Shown: piece after piece, positions 33,780-46,099 of the stretch
Numbering within the stretch: position 1 is the first letter of the stretch
How the letters are laid out: each line of letters starts with the position of its first letter
Source: Metaphire vulgaris
Taxonomy: Eukaryota > Annelida > Clitellata > Crassiclitellata > Megascolecidae
Length of the DNA stretch: 64,000 nucleotides
Assembly: GCA_018105865.1 (NCBI GenBank)
Contig: CM030870.1
Span: 1,238,501 to 1,302,500 of the forward strand
Direction of reading: 5' to 3'
Notes under the pieces: model-generated
Seen by the model: the letters and a program-made list of their open reading frames with translations, nothing else
What the model was told of the DNA's origin: nothing
The model's database searches: none
Made by a program: the position numbers and the translations under genes

Positions 33780-34180
33780 CTGACTTGGAACTGGGTCAAT
33801 GGGTCATTTGGGTCACCTTTGTCCACCGGGTCAACGGGTCATCTGTATGACCCGGTTATAGACCCGGTATTAATTAAAATCTTCTTCAGATGTTAAGCAT
33901 GCAGGTTCATCAATCCCGGAAAGGCTGAAGAGACTGTCCGCTTGATATTAGTTAGGTCCACAGATACAAGTAATTGATTTTATCACTGAGGAATATTGGT
34001 AATATTATTACTCTATGGAATGTTGTAAAATGTAATGAAAAATTCTATGGTGTGATGACAACGTTTACTTGACTTCATTGATAAATATTCAAATATTCAC
34101 TGGGTCACCGGGTCAATGGGTCACTTTGTTTTCAGGTCACTGGGTCACCGGGTCTCAAATGTGACCAGATTCCAAGTCTG
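33780..34180. mobile_element. GGGTCA-rich hAT-like MITE
   Basis: 401 bp, ends CTGACTTGGAACTGGGTCA and TGACCAGATTCCAAGTCTG, TSD GTATGAAT / GTATGCAT. Both ends are arrays of GGGTCA units. Confidence 0.78.
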
Positions 34181-34408
34181 GTATGCATCTGTTGCTGAAA
34201 TCCTTTTAAAAACAAATTCAGCTGATAGGGACCGTCCATAAAATACGTCGTGCTCGAAAATAGCAAACATTAGAAAGGATACGAAGGTGACGACCATTTT
34301 TTTGCTTGTCAGCTCCCAAAAAAAGAAACAGTTTAAAGTTTGGTCACGATTGAAACCAAAATCCCCCTTTCGGAAATCCTGGCTACGCCACTGGTGTATG
34401 CTGTATAG

Positions 34409-35207
34409 CAGGGTTTCCCAAACGTTTTGGAACCGCGACCCACTTCACGGGTTTGTAACGTGTCGCGACCCTAATCATAGCATGTAATATCAACAAATGA
34501 ATTACGCCATCTGGCGAACGTTAGTTGAAAAAACTCTTCTGAGTTTTGAATAAATGGCAAAACAAAAGCTCTTTTATTCATTTTGAATGAAAATATTACA
34601 AATATATTAGGCATAAATAATTCGTATTTTTGCCAATTAAGACGAAAGGAGAGAAATAGATTTTGAAATTTCTTTAAAATTATCTTTTTAAAATTTTGCC
34701 AGGAACACACCTTTGTTACGTGTCTTTAAAATCCTATAAGTGTGGCAAGTTCGCTTAACCGCCAGGCTTTTAATGGTGTAACTCTTAGGAGATTCTCTAT
34801 TGTTATTGGAGTTTCACAGCAAAATGGTCGGAATTTGCTTTCCATGCGTTATTGAAAAATAAGATTAATTTCTTTAAAGTAGGCTAATATAGGTCAGGGT
34901 TTCCCAAACTTTTTGGATCTGCGCAACTCACGTCAGCGGCTTTGTAACATGCCGTGACCCTGTAAACTTATTGTCAACTAAAATTGGATAAAACATTAGT
35001 CATTTTAATATAAGCCGTGCATGGAGGATTGCAGGCTAATAAATTTCTTAAAACCTAAGCCTACTTGCAACTTGTAGGGCCTGTGACATTGAAAATGGCA
35101 CGTTAGAAAATGACACTTTTTAATCTAATTTCGCGCCACCCCGCGACCCACTAGACTGAGCCCTGCGACCCACTTTTGGGTCGCGAACCACAGTTTGGGA
35201 AACACTG
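34409..35207. mobile_element. hAT-like element (CAGGGTTTCCCAAAC), 799 bp
   Basis: Exact TSD CTGTATAG at 34401 and 35208. Contains a second internal CAGGGTTTCCCAAACTTT at about 34896, so it is tripartite. Preceded at once by the right end (GGCTACGCCACTG) of another MITE. Confidence 0.88.
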
Positions 35208-35343
35208 CTGTATAGTAATTATATTGTGCTAGGTATGTGGAACTTTAAATTGGTTACGATCGTCATCATTGCCCGAAGTTGAATAACGAGTATCTCTCTA
35301 TGTTTTGCTGCAGAAATTTTAACAAAAAACTCAAATTTATTAA

Positions 35344-35703
35344 GGGGCTGTCCATTAATTACGTCAACAATTTAGGGGAGGGGTTTGAAAAAGTTTGACA
35401 GTTCAGTTATTGACAGGGGAAGGGGGGGTCAAGAGATGTTGACGTCAACAATTTCACTTTTTACAAATAATCAAAAAATAGGAAATTTCAAGGAATACTA
35501 CTTATTACAATGGAAAAAAGCATGGCAAAAAGGTCATCACCACCACATTTTGATTAAGGCCAATTAATTTTCACCGAGCGTGGGTTGGCTGCTCACTTGT
35601 ACGTACGCATAGGTGGTGGGGGATGGTAAAAATGTACGGTGTGCAGCAGAGGGGGGTAAAATATGCCTTTTTGCGTCGGTACTACCGGTATATGGATGGC
35701 CCC
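35344..35703. mobile_element. PIF/Harbinger-like MITE, copy 2
   Basis: 360 bp; ends GGGGCTGTCCATTAATTACG and TATGGATGGCCCC. Flanks TAA and AAA. Internal AAAAAGGTCATCACC is the shared module. Confidence 0.7.
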
Positions 35704-36183
35704 AAAATAGTTGTACAGACAAATGTAAAATATTACTATATTAGGTATTTGATATATTAAAATTGACGTTAAAGGATTATGGGATACTAAAAGGGAGAAG
35801 CAGGAGAAGAAGAGAAGCAATCTCTGTCCAAAGCCTGCATTTCCTAAGAATCAATATACCAGATAGGAATTCAAATATTCAAGATAGAAATGCAATTTTT
35901 AAAGAAAATAATTATGATTTTGCAAAATATATGATTTAAAAAAACAACTGATAGACTATTTCATGTATATTACAGAGTGCAAATTTTAACATATTATTTT
36001 GCTTAGTGCTAATTTAATTTCCCTTATAGAAGCATTTATTTGTCTCAAAGACAATCCTGATTTTGCTATTGAAGACTGATTAATAAATAATAAATCATAT
36101 TTTACCTGATGTCACACATTGATTCTTTGTATTAGGTAGTACATGAATTGTTTCATGGTTTTGTCGGCGGTTTTAGAGCACAC

Positions 36184-36375
36184 AGACAACTGCAGACACA
36201 CATGCACACACACACAGAGACCTACAAACAGAGACAGAGACAGACAGAGAAACAGACTGACAGAGAAACAGACTGACAGACAGACAGAGATAGAGAGCGG
36301 GAGAGAGATAGAGAGCGGGAGAGAGACAGAGAGAGAGAGAGAGAGAGACAGATAGGGAGAGAGACAGAGAAAGAC
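36184..36375. repeat. CA/GACA/GA purine-rich tract
   Basis: Includes a near-perfect repeat of GAGATAGAGAGCGGGAGA. Flanking 35,716-36,183 is AT-rich with no gene. Confidence 0.88.
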
Positions 36376-36673
36376 AGGAACACATGAACACGTACATTTA
36401 GTCATCCATGCCTTATTGTGTATAGGGAGTGCTTTTGTTTTGCCATTTCCTGATTCTGATTCTTGCGTTTGTCTTCTTCTTGATTTTGATGAATTGATTT
36501 TTTCAGTTTCAGTTTCCATATTTCTTATTGTTCGTTGTCATTTCGCCGTCAACGCAAACTGCTTCTACGTTTATTCCGCTTCGTCTGACCCGTCCAGTTG
36601 CAGCGCTCCAGTCTTTTGTTTCGTCGAGACGTTCCTTTTGAGAGATCCAAGAGCTGATGCCCTCTCGACTGTG

Positions 36674-37323
36674 CAGGGGCGTAGCTAGCCTAAGCTAGGG
36701 TGTCCAACGCCCCGGGACAAAACCAGGGGCGTAGCGACCAGAGATGTCCATGGGTTGGGTTAACCCATGGGTTGGGTTGGGTTGGGTTCAGACTTTTCCA
36801 TATTAATAGTGGGTTGGATCAGAAAATAAGTCATGGTTTAAGAAACTGTAATGTATTACAGTGGGTTGGGTTGATTTGGGTCAAGTAAACATATTATCGG
36901 CATGGGTTAGATTGGGTTGGGTTGGGGATTCGATGGGTTGGGTTGGATTGGGTTCTAAAAAATGGACCCATGGATATCTCTGGTAGCGACTGGGGTATAT
37001 CGGTATATATACCCCCAAAATCAGGCTACCTTAAAATTTTTAATGTGTTTTTAAGATTTTCAAAGTTTTAACCCCAAAAATTTATTTGTAATGTGTTTTT
37101 AAATTTACATTATACCCCGCAAATCGAATTCCTGGCTACGCCTCTAAAAAACATCCTGATGGCGCCCCTTCTCGACTTCATGAAAACCCTGAAAAGCAAG
37201 AAAAAGGTCGTCACAATTATATTGGTGCTTCGTTTTACCTTCTTTGCAACCCTAAACTCGATTTTTGACGCCCGACCCCAACCTCGGTATCCGGGGTCAT
37301 ATGCACCCCCCAGCTGCGGCTGT
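36674..37323. mobile_element. Composite: three nested hAT-like MITEs
   Basis: Outermost CAGGGGCGTAGCTAG...GCGCCC family is split at GGGACAAAAC by a CAGGGGCGTAGCGAC element (about 36724-37145), which is split by 36739-36982. Outer borders lack a clear duplication. Confidence 0.6.
36739..36982. mobile_element. GGGTTG-rich hAT-like MITE, innermost
   Basis: 244 bp, ends CAGAGATGTCCATGGG and CCCATGGATATCTCTG, exact TSD GTAGCGAC copied from the host MITE's own left end. Confidence 0.9.
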
Positions 37324-37546
37324 GCTAGGGAACTTGAAATTCCAGTTGTTCGGATCCGTGCCCTGGATTGGAAGTCCAGCGGACAATCCGCGGCCGGGAC
37401 GCTGGTCCATGCTTCATCTGTGCATTCATCTCTTTTATGATCTTGATGTTTGATCCGGGGGAGAGATCCAGATCAATCCGTTGGATTCCCCTTCTCTGGC
37501 CGATGATCCGTGGCGGACTTCCGTCTCTTGTATCGCTTTGCTCTCT

Positions 37547-37551
<5 letters not shown>

Positions 37552-37606
<55 letters not shown>

Positions 37607-37843
37607 AGTTTCTAGGATTGCTATGATGATTAATCGTGATGATTAATTATGACAGACAGAGAGACAGACAGAGACAGAGACAGACAGACAGAGACACACA
37701 CACGAGAGAAAAGAGACTGTAAGATTAAATGAATCACGTGGTCTACAGGGAACCAGCGTGATCGTCTGCTGCACTTGCTGTCTGCCGGGCACCAGCCTGA
37801 GTTCTCGTGTGTTGGGACTTGGGAGAGAGAGAGAGACAGAGAC

Positions 37844-37876
<33 letters not shown>

Positions 37877-37880
37877 GAAG
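37552..37880. repeat. (CT)n and (GACA)n tracts
   Basis: CT at 37,553-37,603, GACAGA at 37,651-37,695, and again GA/GACA at 37,825-37,878. Confidence 0.9.
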
Positions 37881-38039
37881 CGGCGAAGACACGTCCTGCT
37901 TGTATACCTTGTGGGGAAATAGTTGCTGCTGTCCTTTGGCCATCTGGTGTGTAAATGGTGAAGCGTTCATCCAAAGGAACGGTCAATGGTAGTCACGTGT
38001 GGCGCAATTTTTATAGCGCCAATAGCCATTTTCTTGCAC

Positions 38040-38200
38040 GAGTTACATCATCATACATATACACATTATAATTATATATATATACCGTATTTATGCATAT
38101 ATATCTACACTCGGTGTGTGTATATACTGTATATATTTACTGTACAGTATATATTTACTGTATATATATACTGTATATATATGACGTGTATATGTATGTT
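38040..38200. repeat. TATATACTGTATATA-rich segment
   Basis: Several palindromic TACTGTATATATA words in tandem; no gene. Confidence 0.7.
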
Positions 38201-38417
38201 AATATTCACTGTCTTAGATCACAGACAGTGTGAATACTTTTTGCCATTCTTATTAGGATTTGATTGTAAGCATATTCTGTGAACAATTATTTTTAAAGTG
38301 TTTTGGAAGAATGTGAGAAGTTATTATTGAGCTAATTACAATGTCTTGTGTAAAATAAGTTTTAGAAGTATTATTGTATTGCCAATATTTCTTTAAAATG
38401 CCAACAGAAGCCGTGGC

Positions 38418-38490
<73 letters not shown>
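38418..38490. repeat. (GTT)n microsatellite
   Basis: About 24 perfect GTT units. Confidence 0.95.
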
Positions 38491-39399
38491 GGATCATGAT
38501 GTCCATATACATGAATTCAGAAATCCGATGTCAATTTATCATCTAAGAGAAGCTCCTTTGAAATTCCCTCCCAAAGCGGAACAAAGACTTTGACTGCTGC
38601 TGCTGCTGCTGCTGCTGCGGAATTGATTTTCTGTGTCGATGGTAGATTCACTGGTCATCGGTTAACGTGATTATATCCTTTGGCTCTTTGGGTGGTTTTG
38701 TTGGTTATCGCTGAGATCGCTCTGTGTTGCCGCTTGGATATTCCCTCGGCGGAAAAGACTTTAATCATCATATTTCTGTCCGAGGAGAAGACATATTTTC
38801 CAGATGATGGATTTGAGAATTCCTTTCGCTGGACAATTCTGCAAAATATGGAATTCTATATCTGAAACGCTTTGAATTTAATAACTGTAGACTTCTGATG
38901 ATCTACTGATTATTATAGCGCCCTATTGATGGCGCTATAGAAATTATTGGATTTAATTAGAATATAATGACTATTTACAGAATGAAATGATTGTGAAATG
39001 CTCTTGGCATTTATTCTTTGTGATCAAGGGGAGCGGTAAGCAATGTTTGGTTTGCTTAGTTTTGGGGGGTTTCGACCAGTGGTTAAATTACTTTTTCGGA
39101 GGTGCCCCATCTCCTTATTTTTCCTCCGGTCACAATATTTCTTCGCAACTTTTTTAAAAATTAATTTTAAACGAACATTTAGAGTTCACAGTTGGCGTTT
39201 CCTTTTCTTTCCCGTGCCATGCAAAGTGCTGAAATAAACAATCAAAAGATCACAACGAATAGAAAATACGTTCCGGATCTCTTGCCTGACGTCCCGGATC
39301 TGAGATCCGGCAAGATCCGGCTCAATTTAACCCCTGGTCTAAACCCACTGGTCAAGCCCAACTATCCTCAGTGAAAAAAGGTTCATTCGTCGTAAGCTG
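38491..39399. other. No gene seen
   Basis: Contains (CTG)n at 38,598-38,617 and two CTATAGCGCC-like motifs. A 61-codon frame at 38,680 has no splice or homology support. Confidence 0.45.
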
Positions 39400-39830
39400 A
39401 ATGCCCGTAGCCTAGGGTCCGATGCTGGTTCCAGGTTTCATGGCCATCAGCCCCTTAAGTGACTAAGGCCAGTCATCGGTGGCCAGTCATTCCACTTTCG
39501 CAATGCCGCCATTGCTACTAATTTCACCGCTGCTATTGAGTGAGGGCTGAAGCAACCAGAGGCGTAGCTAGGGTGTCCGGCGCCCGGGGGGCAAAGTGTA
39601 CAGTTGGCGCCCCTCCAGACTGCTGACGAGCAAAAAAGTTCGCAAATGTTTCTTCTTCGTTATGCATTTTACTTACCCAAATACCCAATTTGGCGCCCCC
39701 TCACCTCGGCGCCCGGGGGCATATGCCCTCCTGTCCCCTAGCTACGGCTCTGGAATCAACCCCTGGGCTCCTGCGAGTCTCGAACTTGCTTACGTCGGCT
39801 CTACAGTCCAATGATTTTACCCCTCATCCA
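39400..39830 (-). mobile_element. tRNA-SINE-like element interrupted by a MITE
   Basis: Minus-strand B-box-like CAAGTTCGAGACTCGCAGG next to AGCCC, with the body (CCTTAAGTGACTAAGGCC) on the other side of MITE 39557-39752. Confidence 0.5.
39557..39752. mobile_element. hAT-like MITE (CAGAGGCGTAGCTAGGG) in a SINE
   Basis: 196 bp, TSD GAAGCAAC / GAATCAAC. Family of 28248-28521. Confidence 0.82.
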
Positions 39831-39880
39831 TCTTTCCTCAGTGGAGATCGAAAATGTGGGGTGAGAATAGTCCATTGCCC

Positions 39881-40081
39881 CAGTAGCGTCATATCACACT
39901 TTTCTGGGGGCTAGATAATTGTTTGGCCAATTTTTTTGCGATTTTTGGACCAAATTTGTAAATTTTGGGCAAATTTTTGCGATTTTTGCACATTTCACAA
40001 TTATTTATTTATTTAATGCATTATTCTTTATTTCTTCATTTTCTTGGGAGCACGACCCCTCTCCCCCAAATGACGTTCCTG
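39881..40081. mobile_element. hAT-like MITE (CAGTAGCGTCATWTCACAC)
   Basis: 201 bp, TSD CATTGCCC / CAATGCCC; right end CCCAAATGACGTTCCTG; interior GCGATTTTTG repeats. Confidence 0.82.
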
Positions 40082-40108
40082 CAATGCCCAGTTTTTTTCG
40101 AGAAATTG

Positions 40109-40110
<2 letters not shown>

Positions 40111-40182
<72 letters not shown>
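40111..40182. repeat. (TG)n microsatellite
   Basis: About 36 perfect TG units 30 bases after a MITE end. Confidence 0.95.
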
Positions 40183-40184
<2 letters not shown>

Positions 40185-42354
40185 TGAAGAAGGGTTTTCA
40201 TCTTACATTCACTTAGAAGCCGATCGAGATTCATTTAACAGTGCAGAATTGCAGATGAACGCGAGTCGTTTAACCACGAGAAGTGCAGATGCACTTTTAG
40301 GCATTTCGAAGCACTGACAGTTGGGCAGTTGCAGCGGCAAAGAGCAAGTGTCGGCGTTTCTCTTTCATGATTTATCGGTGCCTGGCGCAGTATACGGCAC
40401 CGCAGTACAGTACTTAACTGGCTGCGGTCGTTCGGGTACGGTCGTTAAGTATACCGCGGTACTTGGCGGTTCGTTTTATTTAATAATAAGAGCTAATTGC
40501 GTGAACTAATTCCGGCCATTTGCCGTTTTTAGGTCTACGTAATTGCTACGACTTCGATGCATAAAAAGCGAATTCCTTGTGACCATAGAGATCATATTGC
40601 GACAACGCGTTCTTCATGTGGCGTGTCTTTGGAATATTCTAAAAGACCCTTGTCACGCGCTTTAGTCTTATTTATTGACCGTGGCCGCTATGTTCGGATA
40701 ATTATTAGGAATAATCCAGCTGCCTCGATCCACTCCCTCGCCCTTTCGCCACACGCCAAAACCAGCGGCGAAGACCAGTCCCCGTTGAGGGGAGAGGGCA
40801 GCTGCGTGGGTGTTTGGATCGGCCATTGGTACCAGAAGCACGATTTGTCAGACAAGTGAGGCATGCGATCATTACATTCGGATTATAGTTGAACTGAAAT
40901 GGTCCGTCAACATACGATCTCTTCACTTCTTCCCTCATCTGCAGATCGATGGCGGTTAAATCTATGCAAGAGATGACGTCAGTGAGTGAATGAGTAAGTA
41001 AGTAAAGACGAAATTTCTTTAGCGATGCCCAAATGTTTGGCGCAATGCACCAGCTTATTCACCAGCACTCAATCTATGTAGAATCCAGAGGTGCCCGTCC
41101 CCTCTGGCTACTGGAAACAGCTTCACCCCTTCCCTGTTCTACTCTAACGTGATACCAAAACTCAGGGGGAATTTCCTCCCCCTAGCTTTTTTTAGGAAGC
41201 ATCTGCTTCCTTTTCCCCCATCTGTGGGCGCCTCTGGTAGAATCCACAGTCCGAAGTCCGTGTTGGTCCGTGTTGAGAAAATAATAAAACTTGCAAAATG
41301 TGGTCTTTTTATCTTTTGTCATCAATTTGAATAAATTGGCGATACGTTTTTCGTTATCTCTTTACCCAATCATCGATATTAAAAGGGTTTTAATAATATC
41401 AATATCGATTATCAAAGTTCAAAATTCACCCTGTCATGACTCGAGTGGTGTCTTGGTCATTGGTTGTTAATTTATTTCTTAGCAAACTCAGAGATGGCGT
41501 CGGCTAGTCATCGTCGTCACACACTCGTTAACCTATTGTCATAAATTACGTAACGCGAAGTTTCAAAAACCCCAAAACGACGTAGCAAAACGTAACCCCA
41601 GTCCAACGGGCCGTCCCCATTTTCGTCCTCCAAAATTGACAAGAAGGGATAGACTTTATTTTTGCCTCTCGATAAACCCTGAAAACACTTTAAAACAAGG
41701 TCACCCAGTTTTTTCCTCTTTCAAAACTTTCTGACAAGCCAAAAACAAATTTATTTGCGTTCGATTTCAGACCCCGTCGTCTGCAACAAAAGTTCTCTCC
41801 AACCCCGTTACATATTTATGGACGACCACTGCACAGCTGGTTTCTTGTACAATTTCTCCTCTGTCCTCCTTTTCGTCTGGCTGGAACTCATTGCTACCCT
41901 GCATCTGGCAATGTTCTACTCTTGTAGAATTCATTCCAAGTCCGTTTTGGTCCAAGATTAAAACCCATCTTTTGACAAGTGGTCTATATCTGTCAAATTT
42001 GAATAAACTGTCACCCGTTTGTCATCTCGGATCACCCTGGATTTGACCTGGATCTTTAGTGATTTGGATTTCTTGTGCCATCGGTTGATGCTTCTGTGCA
42101 TTATGAAAGTGTTCTTCTTACTTATTCTTATATTCAAGATTCCCCCGACGATTCAGATTAGAACTGTCCATCTCACCTTTTTTTGGATGAAAATATGACC
42201 TGAGGCACCTATCTCTCGGTTTTAAGCCTCCCGTTGTAATATTCAGGATGCTCTTACTATAATGCTTCATCAGTTTGCTCTTCACTTCTTAATCTCAATC
42301 GTACCTCTGAGGTGCTCTCTATCTCTTTGCGTTCACTCTTCCGCTGAACGCACT
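40183..42354. other. No gene seen; degraded MITE at 41,530-41,760
   Basis: 41,535-41,760 retains TCATAAATTACGTAACGCG and GACAAGCC, the words of the Harbinger-like family without recognisable ends. The rest shows no supported exon. Confidence 0.5.
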
Positions 42355-42362
42355 CGCCTGGT

Positions 42363-43072
42363 CAGGGGCCATCCATAAATGACGTAACACGATTTTTGCA
42401 GTTTTGGACCCCCCCACCTCCGTAACGCGTCGTAACAAAAAGTCAGACCCACTAAAATATGACGTCACAACGGGCTAGCCCCCCTCTCCGGTAAAAAGTC
42501 TTGACAAGCAAAAAAGGTAATCCTCATCTTTTCCCTTATACTTTTTCCTTTTTCCTTTAAAACTTTCCAGATAACCAAAAAGGTCGCCACCTAACGAAAA
42601 TTTACAATTGTGTGACGTCACATTTCTGGAGACCCCTCGTAACGCATTGTCATAAATGTTTGAACCCCACCCCTAAGTTCGTTGCGTCATTTGTGGATGA
42701 CCCCTCAGTGATGCCAGTCAACTTTTGAAAAAAGCCTAGGTTGCGTCTTTTAAAAGCCCAGATTTGCAAACTGACTCTAAAGCCTCCAACCTAAGTTCAA
42801 AAAATGAAAAAAATCAATCACACTCGAACCACCTGGTAAGTTGAGCAGTATAGGTCATCTGTTCCTAAAAAGTGGTGATACCTTTTTTGCTTGTCAGACT
42901 TTTTGAGTATGCAGAAAATACACGCAGAATGCTGAGCACGGTCAAATGAATCAATTTTCAGACTCCAAATGCCAAATATTCCAAGAATAATATATTTTCA
43001 AAAGTTTTTTTGAAAACCCAGATTCCGCAAAAAGCCCAGATCTGGGGAAAACGCCCAGCACTGGCATCACTG
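42363..43072. mobile_element. hAT-like MITE (TIR CAGTGATGCCAGT), host of a Harbinger-like MITE
   Basis: Right end AGCACTGGCATCACTG; left end restored across the inner insertion. TSD CGCCTGGT / CACCTGGT (one mismatch). The interior has AGCCCAG(A) repeats. Confidence 0.8.
42365..42704. mobile_element. PIF/Harbinger-like MITE, copy 3, inserted in a hAT-like element
   Basis: 340 bp; ends GGGGCCATCCATAAATGACG and CGTCATTTGTGGATGACCCC, TSD TCA on both sides. Removing it restores CAGTGATGCC, the left TIR of the surrounding element. Confidence 0.85.
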
Positions 43073-43642
43073 CACCTGGTGCTCTTCTCTATGGCTGTCT
43101 CTACTAGCGCCGTGGTTTTGACATTGAGGAGGGAGGCAATCCGCCTCTTGGGAACCACCTGCACCGGTGCTTGATGTCTCCCCTTAAAAGAAATGGCTAC
43201 TCGTCCGATTGCTACCGAGCCTTGTCTAATGTCTGAACCAACATCGGTCCGGCCTATAAAGGCTTTGGAGCTCGCTTAAGAAAGGTGTGCCGAGACTGTT
43301 TTGACTATCTGCTTATATCTTTCTCAAATATAGCGACACCTAGCGACTATCTTCTACTTAATCAAGGCCAGCCTTTACACTATTACAAGAGGGTCATTAT
43401 ATTTGGATTGAACTTTAAATGTATTTATAATAAATTAGATATTTTATTGGTTGTCATTTTCTAATTTATCCACAATCCACCCAGTGTACTATACCCAATC
43501 ACAACTCGACGGCCATGATGGATTTGTTCTATGTCTTTCTTCTGACGTCAGACCGTATTAGTTTTAAACATGCGTCCAGCATAAGCCTGTATGTTGAGGC
43601 CAGCTGTGGACGCCATATTTGTTAACGCGCAACATTACAAGC

Positions 43643-43761
43643 ACCTCAAGACAGAGCAGCAGAAAATGGCGCCCACCAATCAAAATCTGTATACTGAACA
43701 TAAATATTCACGAGACTTTTTTCATTGGTGGGCGCCATTTTCTGCTGCTCTGTCTTGAGGT
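43643..43761. repeat. Perfect 38-bp inverted repeat with 43-bp loop
   Basis: Left arm begins ACCTCAAGACAGAGCAGCAG and ends GGCGCCCACCAAT (43643-43680); right arm is its exact reverse complement (43724-43761). Outside the arms, pairing continues with mismatches (ACATTACAAG against CTTGTGTAACG). Confidence 0.95.
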
Positions 43762-44469
43762 TCTTGTGTAACGTTTGCGATAGGCGACATCCAAGGGTGA
43801 TAGCATTCGAATCGAATACTGTTTCATTTAATTTATAATGAAATAATTGATTAAATAATCGTCGAACGTTTGCTGAATCATCCCAGCGAGATTGAAAATT
43901 TTCGCAACTTTTGAATTTTTGAGCCCGTTTTCAAATCCGGGCTTTTCTGGGCTTTTTTAAAAACGCAATCTGGGCTTTTTCCTATGTTTTGCGTAAAAAC
44001 AGATGGCGGATAGGCTCCGCCGACACGCCCATAGCTGGCTTCAGCCGTTAAGCAGGCCTGCTTAGGCTCATGTTCTTTCCTGTGTATTATTGCTCCAAGG
44101 TTTTAAAATCTTTTGTCGTCATTACGATGATGAAATAATTCTGTCAGAAATTACAACTTCAGATTTCGATAAATTATCGAACACATTTTGTTTTTAGTAT
44201 TTCGGTGGATTCTGCCTTCCATGCAAGTGGTCTTTGCGACGGTCAAACGAACGGACAGTTGTTGTTTATACAGAGTGGAGCCGGGTCATTGATTAGACCA
44301 GGAGACGGCATATAGTGTACATGTGTCGGTCGGTGCGTCCGTCTGTCTGTCGCCTGCTTTCCATCTCCCGTCGAAAAAGAAGCACGTTCATAATAATTCT
44401 CGTAACACATCGATCGAAAAACCAATTCATTTTGAAGCCACCGTATCCGGTGTGTTTTTTCCGCGGACC
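43762..44469. other. No gene seen
   Basis: GAGCCCGTTTTCAAATCC and TGGGCTTTTTT words (43,920-43,990) recall the interior of the CAGTGATGCC element. No coding signal. Confidence 0.45.
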
Positions 44470-45094
44470 TCCCTCCCTCCCTCCCTCCCTCTCTCCCTCC
44501 ATCTCTCCCTCCCTCCCTCTCTCCCTCCCTCCCTCCGTGCCGGCGGGCGGCTCCTTACCGCCCCGCGGTGTCGGACGAAACACCGGTCCCGGAAACCCTT
44601 CGAGCGCCCGCTTCCAGTAAATCACCCGGATCAGCCCCCACTTTCCTCCCGCGGGGCGGGCGGCGCTGCCCGCGGAAGCCCGAGGTCCGGACGCCGCGGC
44701 TTAGCGGCGTATTAATATTTCGGACATGACGACGAACGCCGTGTCTGTATTCGGAGTAATTACGACGCCGGAGGAGGAGGAGGAGGAGGAGGAGGAGGAG
44801 GAGGAGGAGGATACAGAGTTCCAATCGGACCCACAGCGAGATTACACCGGACGCCGACGCCTTAGCCCTCCTCCTCCCCCCCCGATCCCCCGAACCATCG
44901 GGGGCGGGGGTGGGGAGGGGGAGGAAGGGAAGGGCGCACGGAACGCGGTTCATCCAACTGAATTATGGGGTGGGATTTTGAGACGTAAGCCTAGAATAAG
45001 ATTGGAAGCAGGGACTGAGCTCTCTCCCTCTCCCTGTCTGTCTCTGTCTGTCTGTCTGTCTCTGTCTGTCTCTCTGTCTCTCTCTCTCTCTCTC

Positions 45095-45177
<83 letters not shown>

Positions 45178-45215
45178 TGCCTGTCTGTCTCTCTCTGTCT
45201 CTCTGTCTCTCTCTT
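44470..45215. repeat. CCCT, GAG and (CT)/(GTCT) tracts with a GC-rich island
   Basis: CCTCCCTCC at 44,468-44,536, GC-rich 44,540-44,710, (GAG)n at 44,771-44,809, then CT/GTCT from 45,025 to 45,212. The 189-codon frame across it has no splice or homology support. Confidence 0.75.
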
Positions 45216-46012
45216 TCATGGATTTACCCGAGTATTATACATGTATCGGCGATGTATCCTGCATAAGTCTCTTCATACAGACCCTTGTTATGTAAAAGCA
45301 AATGACTGGCGTTCACCAGCCAAGCGTCACGCCATTTTTTTCTAAATTAATTCACTGCACGTCGCTCTCATGATGACCACCTCTCTGTCCGTCTGTTCGT
45401 CCGTCCGTCCGTTTGGCTGTCTGTTCGTCTTCGTCTGTCCACTCTCTTCTGCGGTGTGTTTGATATATTGATGTGATGCATTTGTGTGTAAGATAAACGT
45501 AATCTGCTTCAGCAGACTCCACGAACTCATGAGAAGATTTTTTCTCTTTTCGCTAAATGCAATCTTCCACCAAGGTTAGAGTTCAAAGGTTGGAGATCAT
45601 TATTGTTTTGCACTGAAGACGCGGGTAGAAGAGAGTGGAGGAGAGGAGGAGGAGGAGGGAGAGGGAGAGGGATGATGATGATGATGATGAATAGGCAACT
45701 GGCTTTATCGAGCAGTTTGCAGAAATTATATTATTTCAATTTTAAAAACCTAAGAAGATTGACTCCAGACATAAATTTCTTCATCACTTCTTTTCGCCGG
45801 TGTATTGTATGTAGACAGTGTCATTTATTTACTAACTTCTGCCTCTGGGTACTATAGTTGCAGTCAAGATTCGACCGTACGTATTATATTTTCAATGGTA
45901 TTATATGTTTAAATATGCGTACGGTAAAAGTTCCGTATACGTTATAAATACTTCGTCTAAAATAAATGAACTGAAATGTTAAAATTCAGCTGGAATCATT
46001 TACTTGTCATTA

Positions 46013-46020
<8 letters not shown>
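45216..46020. other. No gene seen
   Basis: CGTCCGTCCG and (GAT)n short tracts; otherwise AT-rich. Confidence 0.5.

Positions 46021-46097
<77 letters not shown>
46021..46097. repeat. (TA)n microsatellite
   Basis: About 38 perfect units. Confidence 0.95.

Positions 46098-46099
<2 letters not shown>

Noticed and set aside
36416..36688. Cys-containing frame (CHFAVNANCFYVY) as an anosmin exon
   Set aside because: Lacks matching acceptor and donor in phase 0 and the Cys spacing does not fit; it runs into a MITE.
36739..36982. Interstitial telomere-like repeat (GGGTTG)
   Set aside because: Bounded by TIRs and an exact 8-bp duplication, so it is the body of a MITE, not TTAGGG telomeric DNA.
44726..45295. 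189-codon frame with poly-Glu and Leu-Ser runs
   Set aside because: Made of GAG and CT/GTCT tracts with no splice signals or conserved motif.
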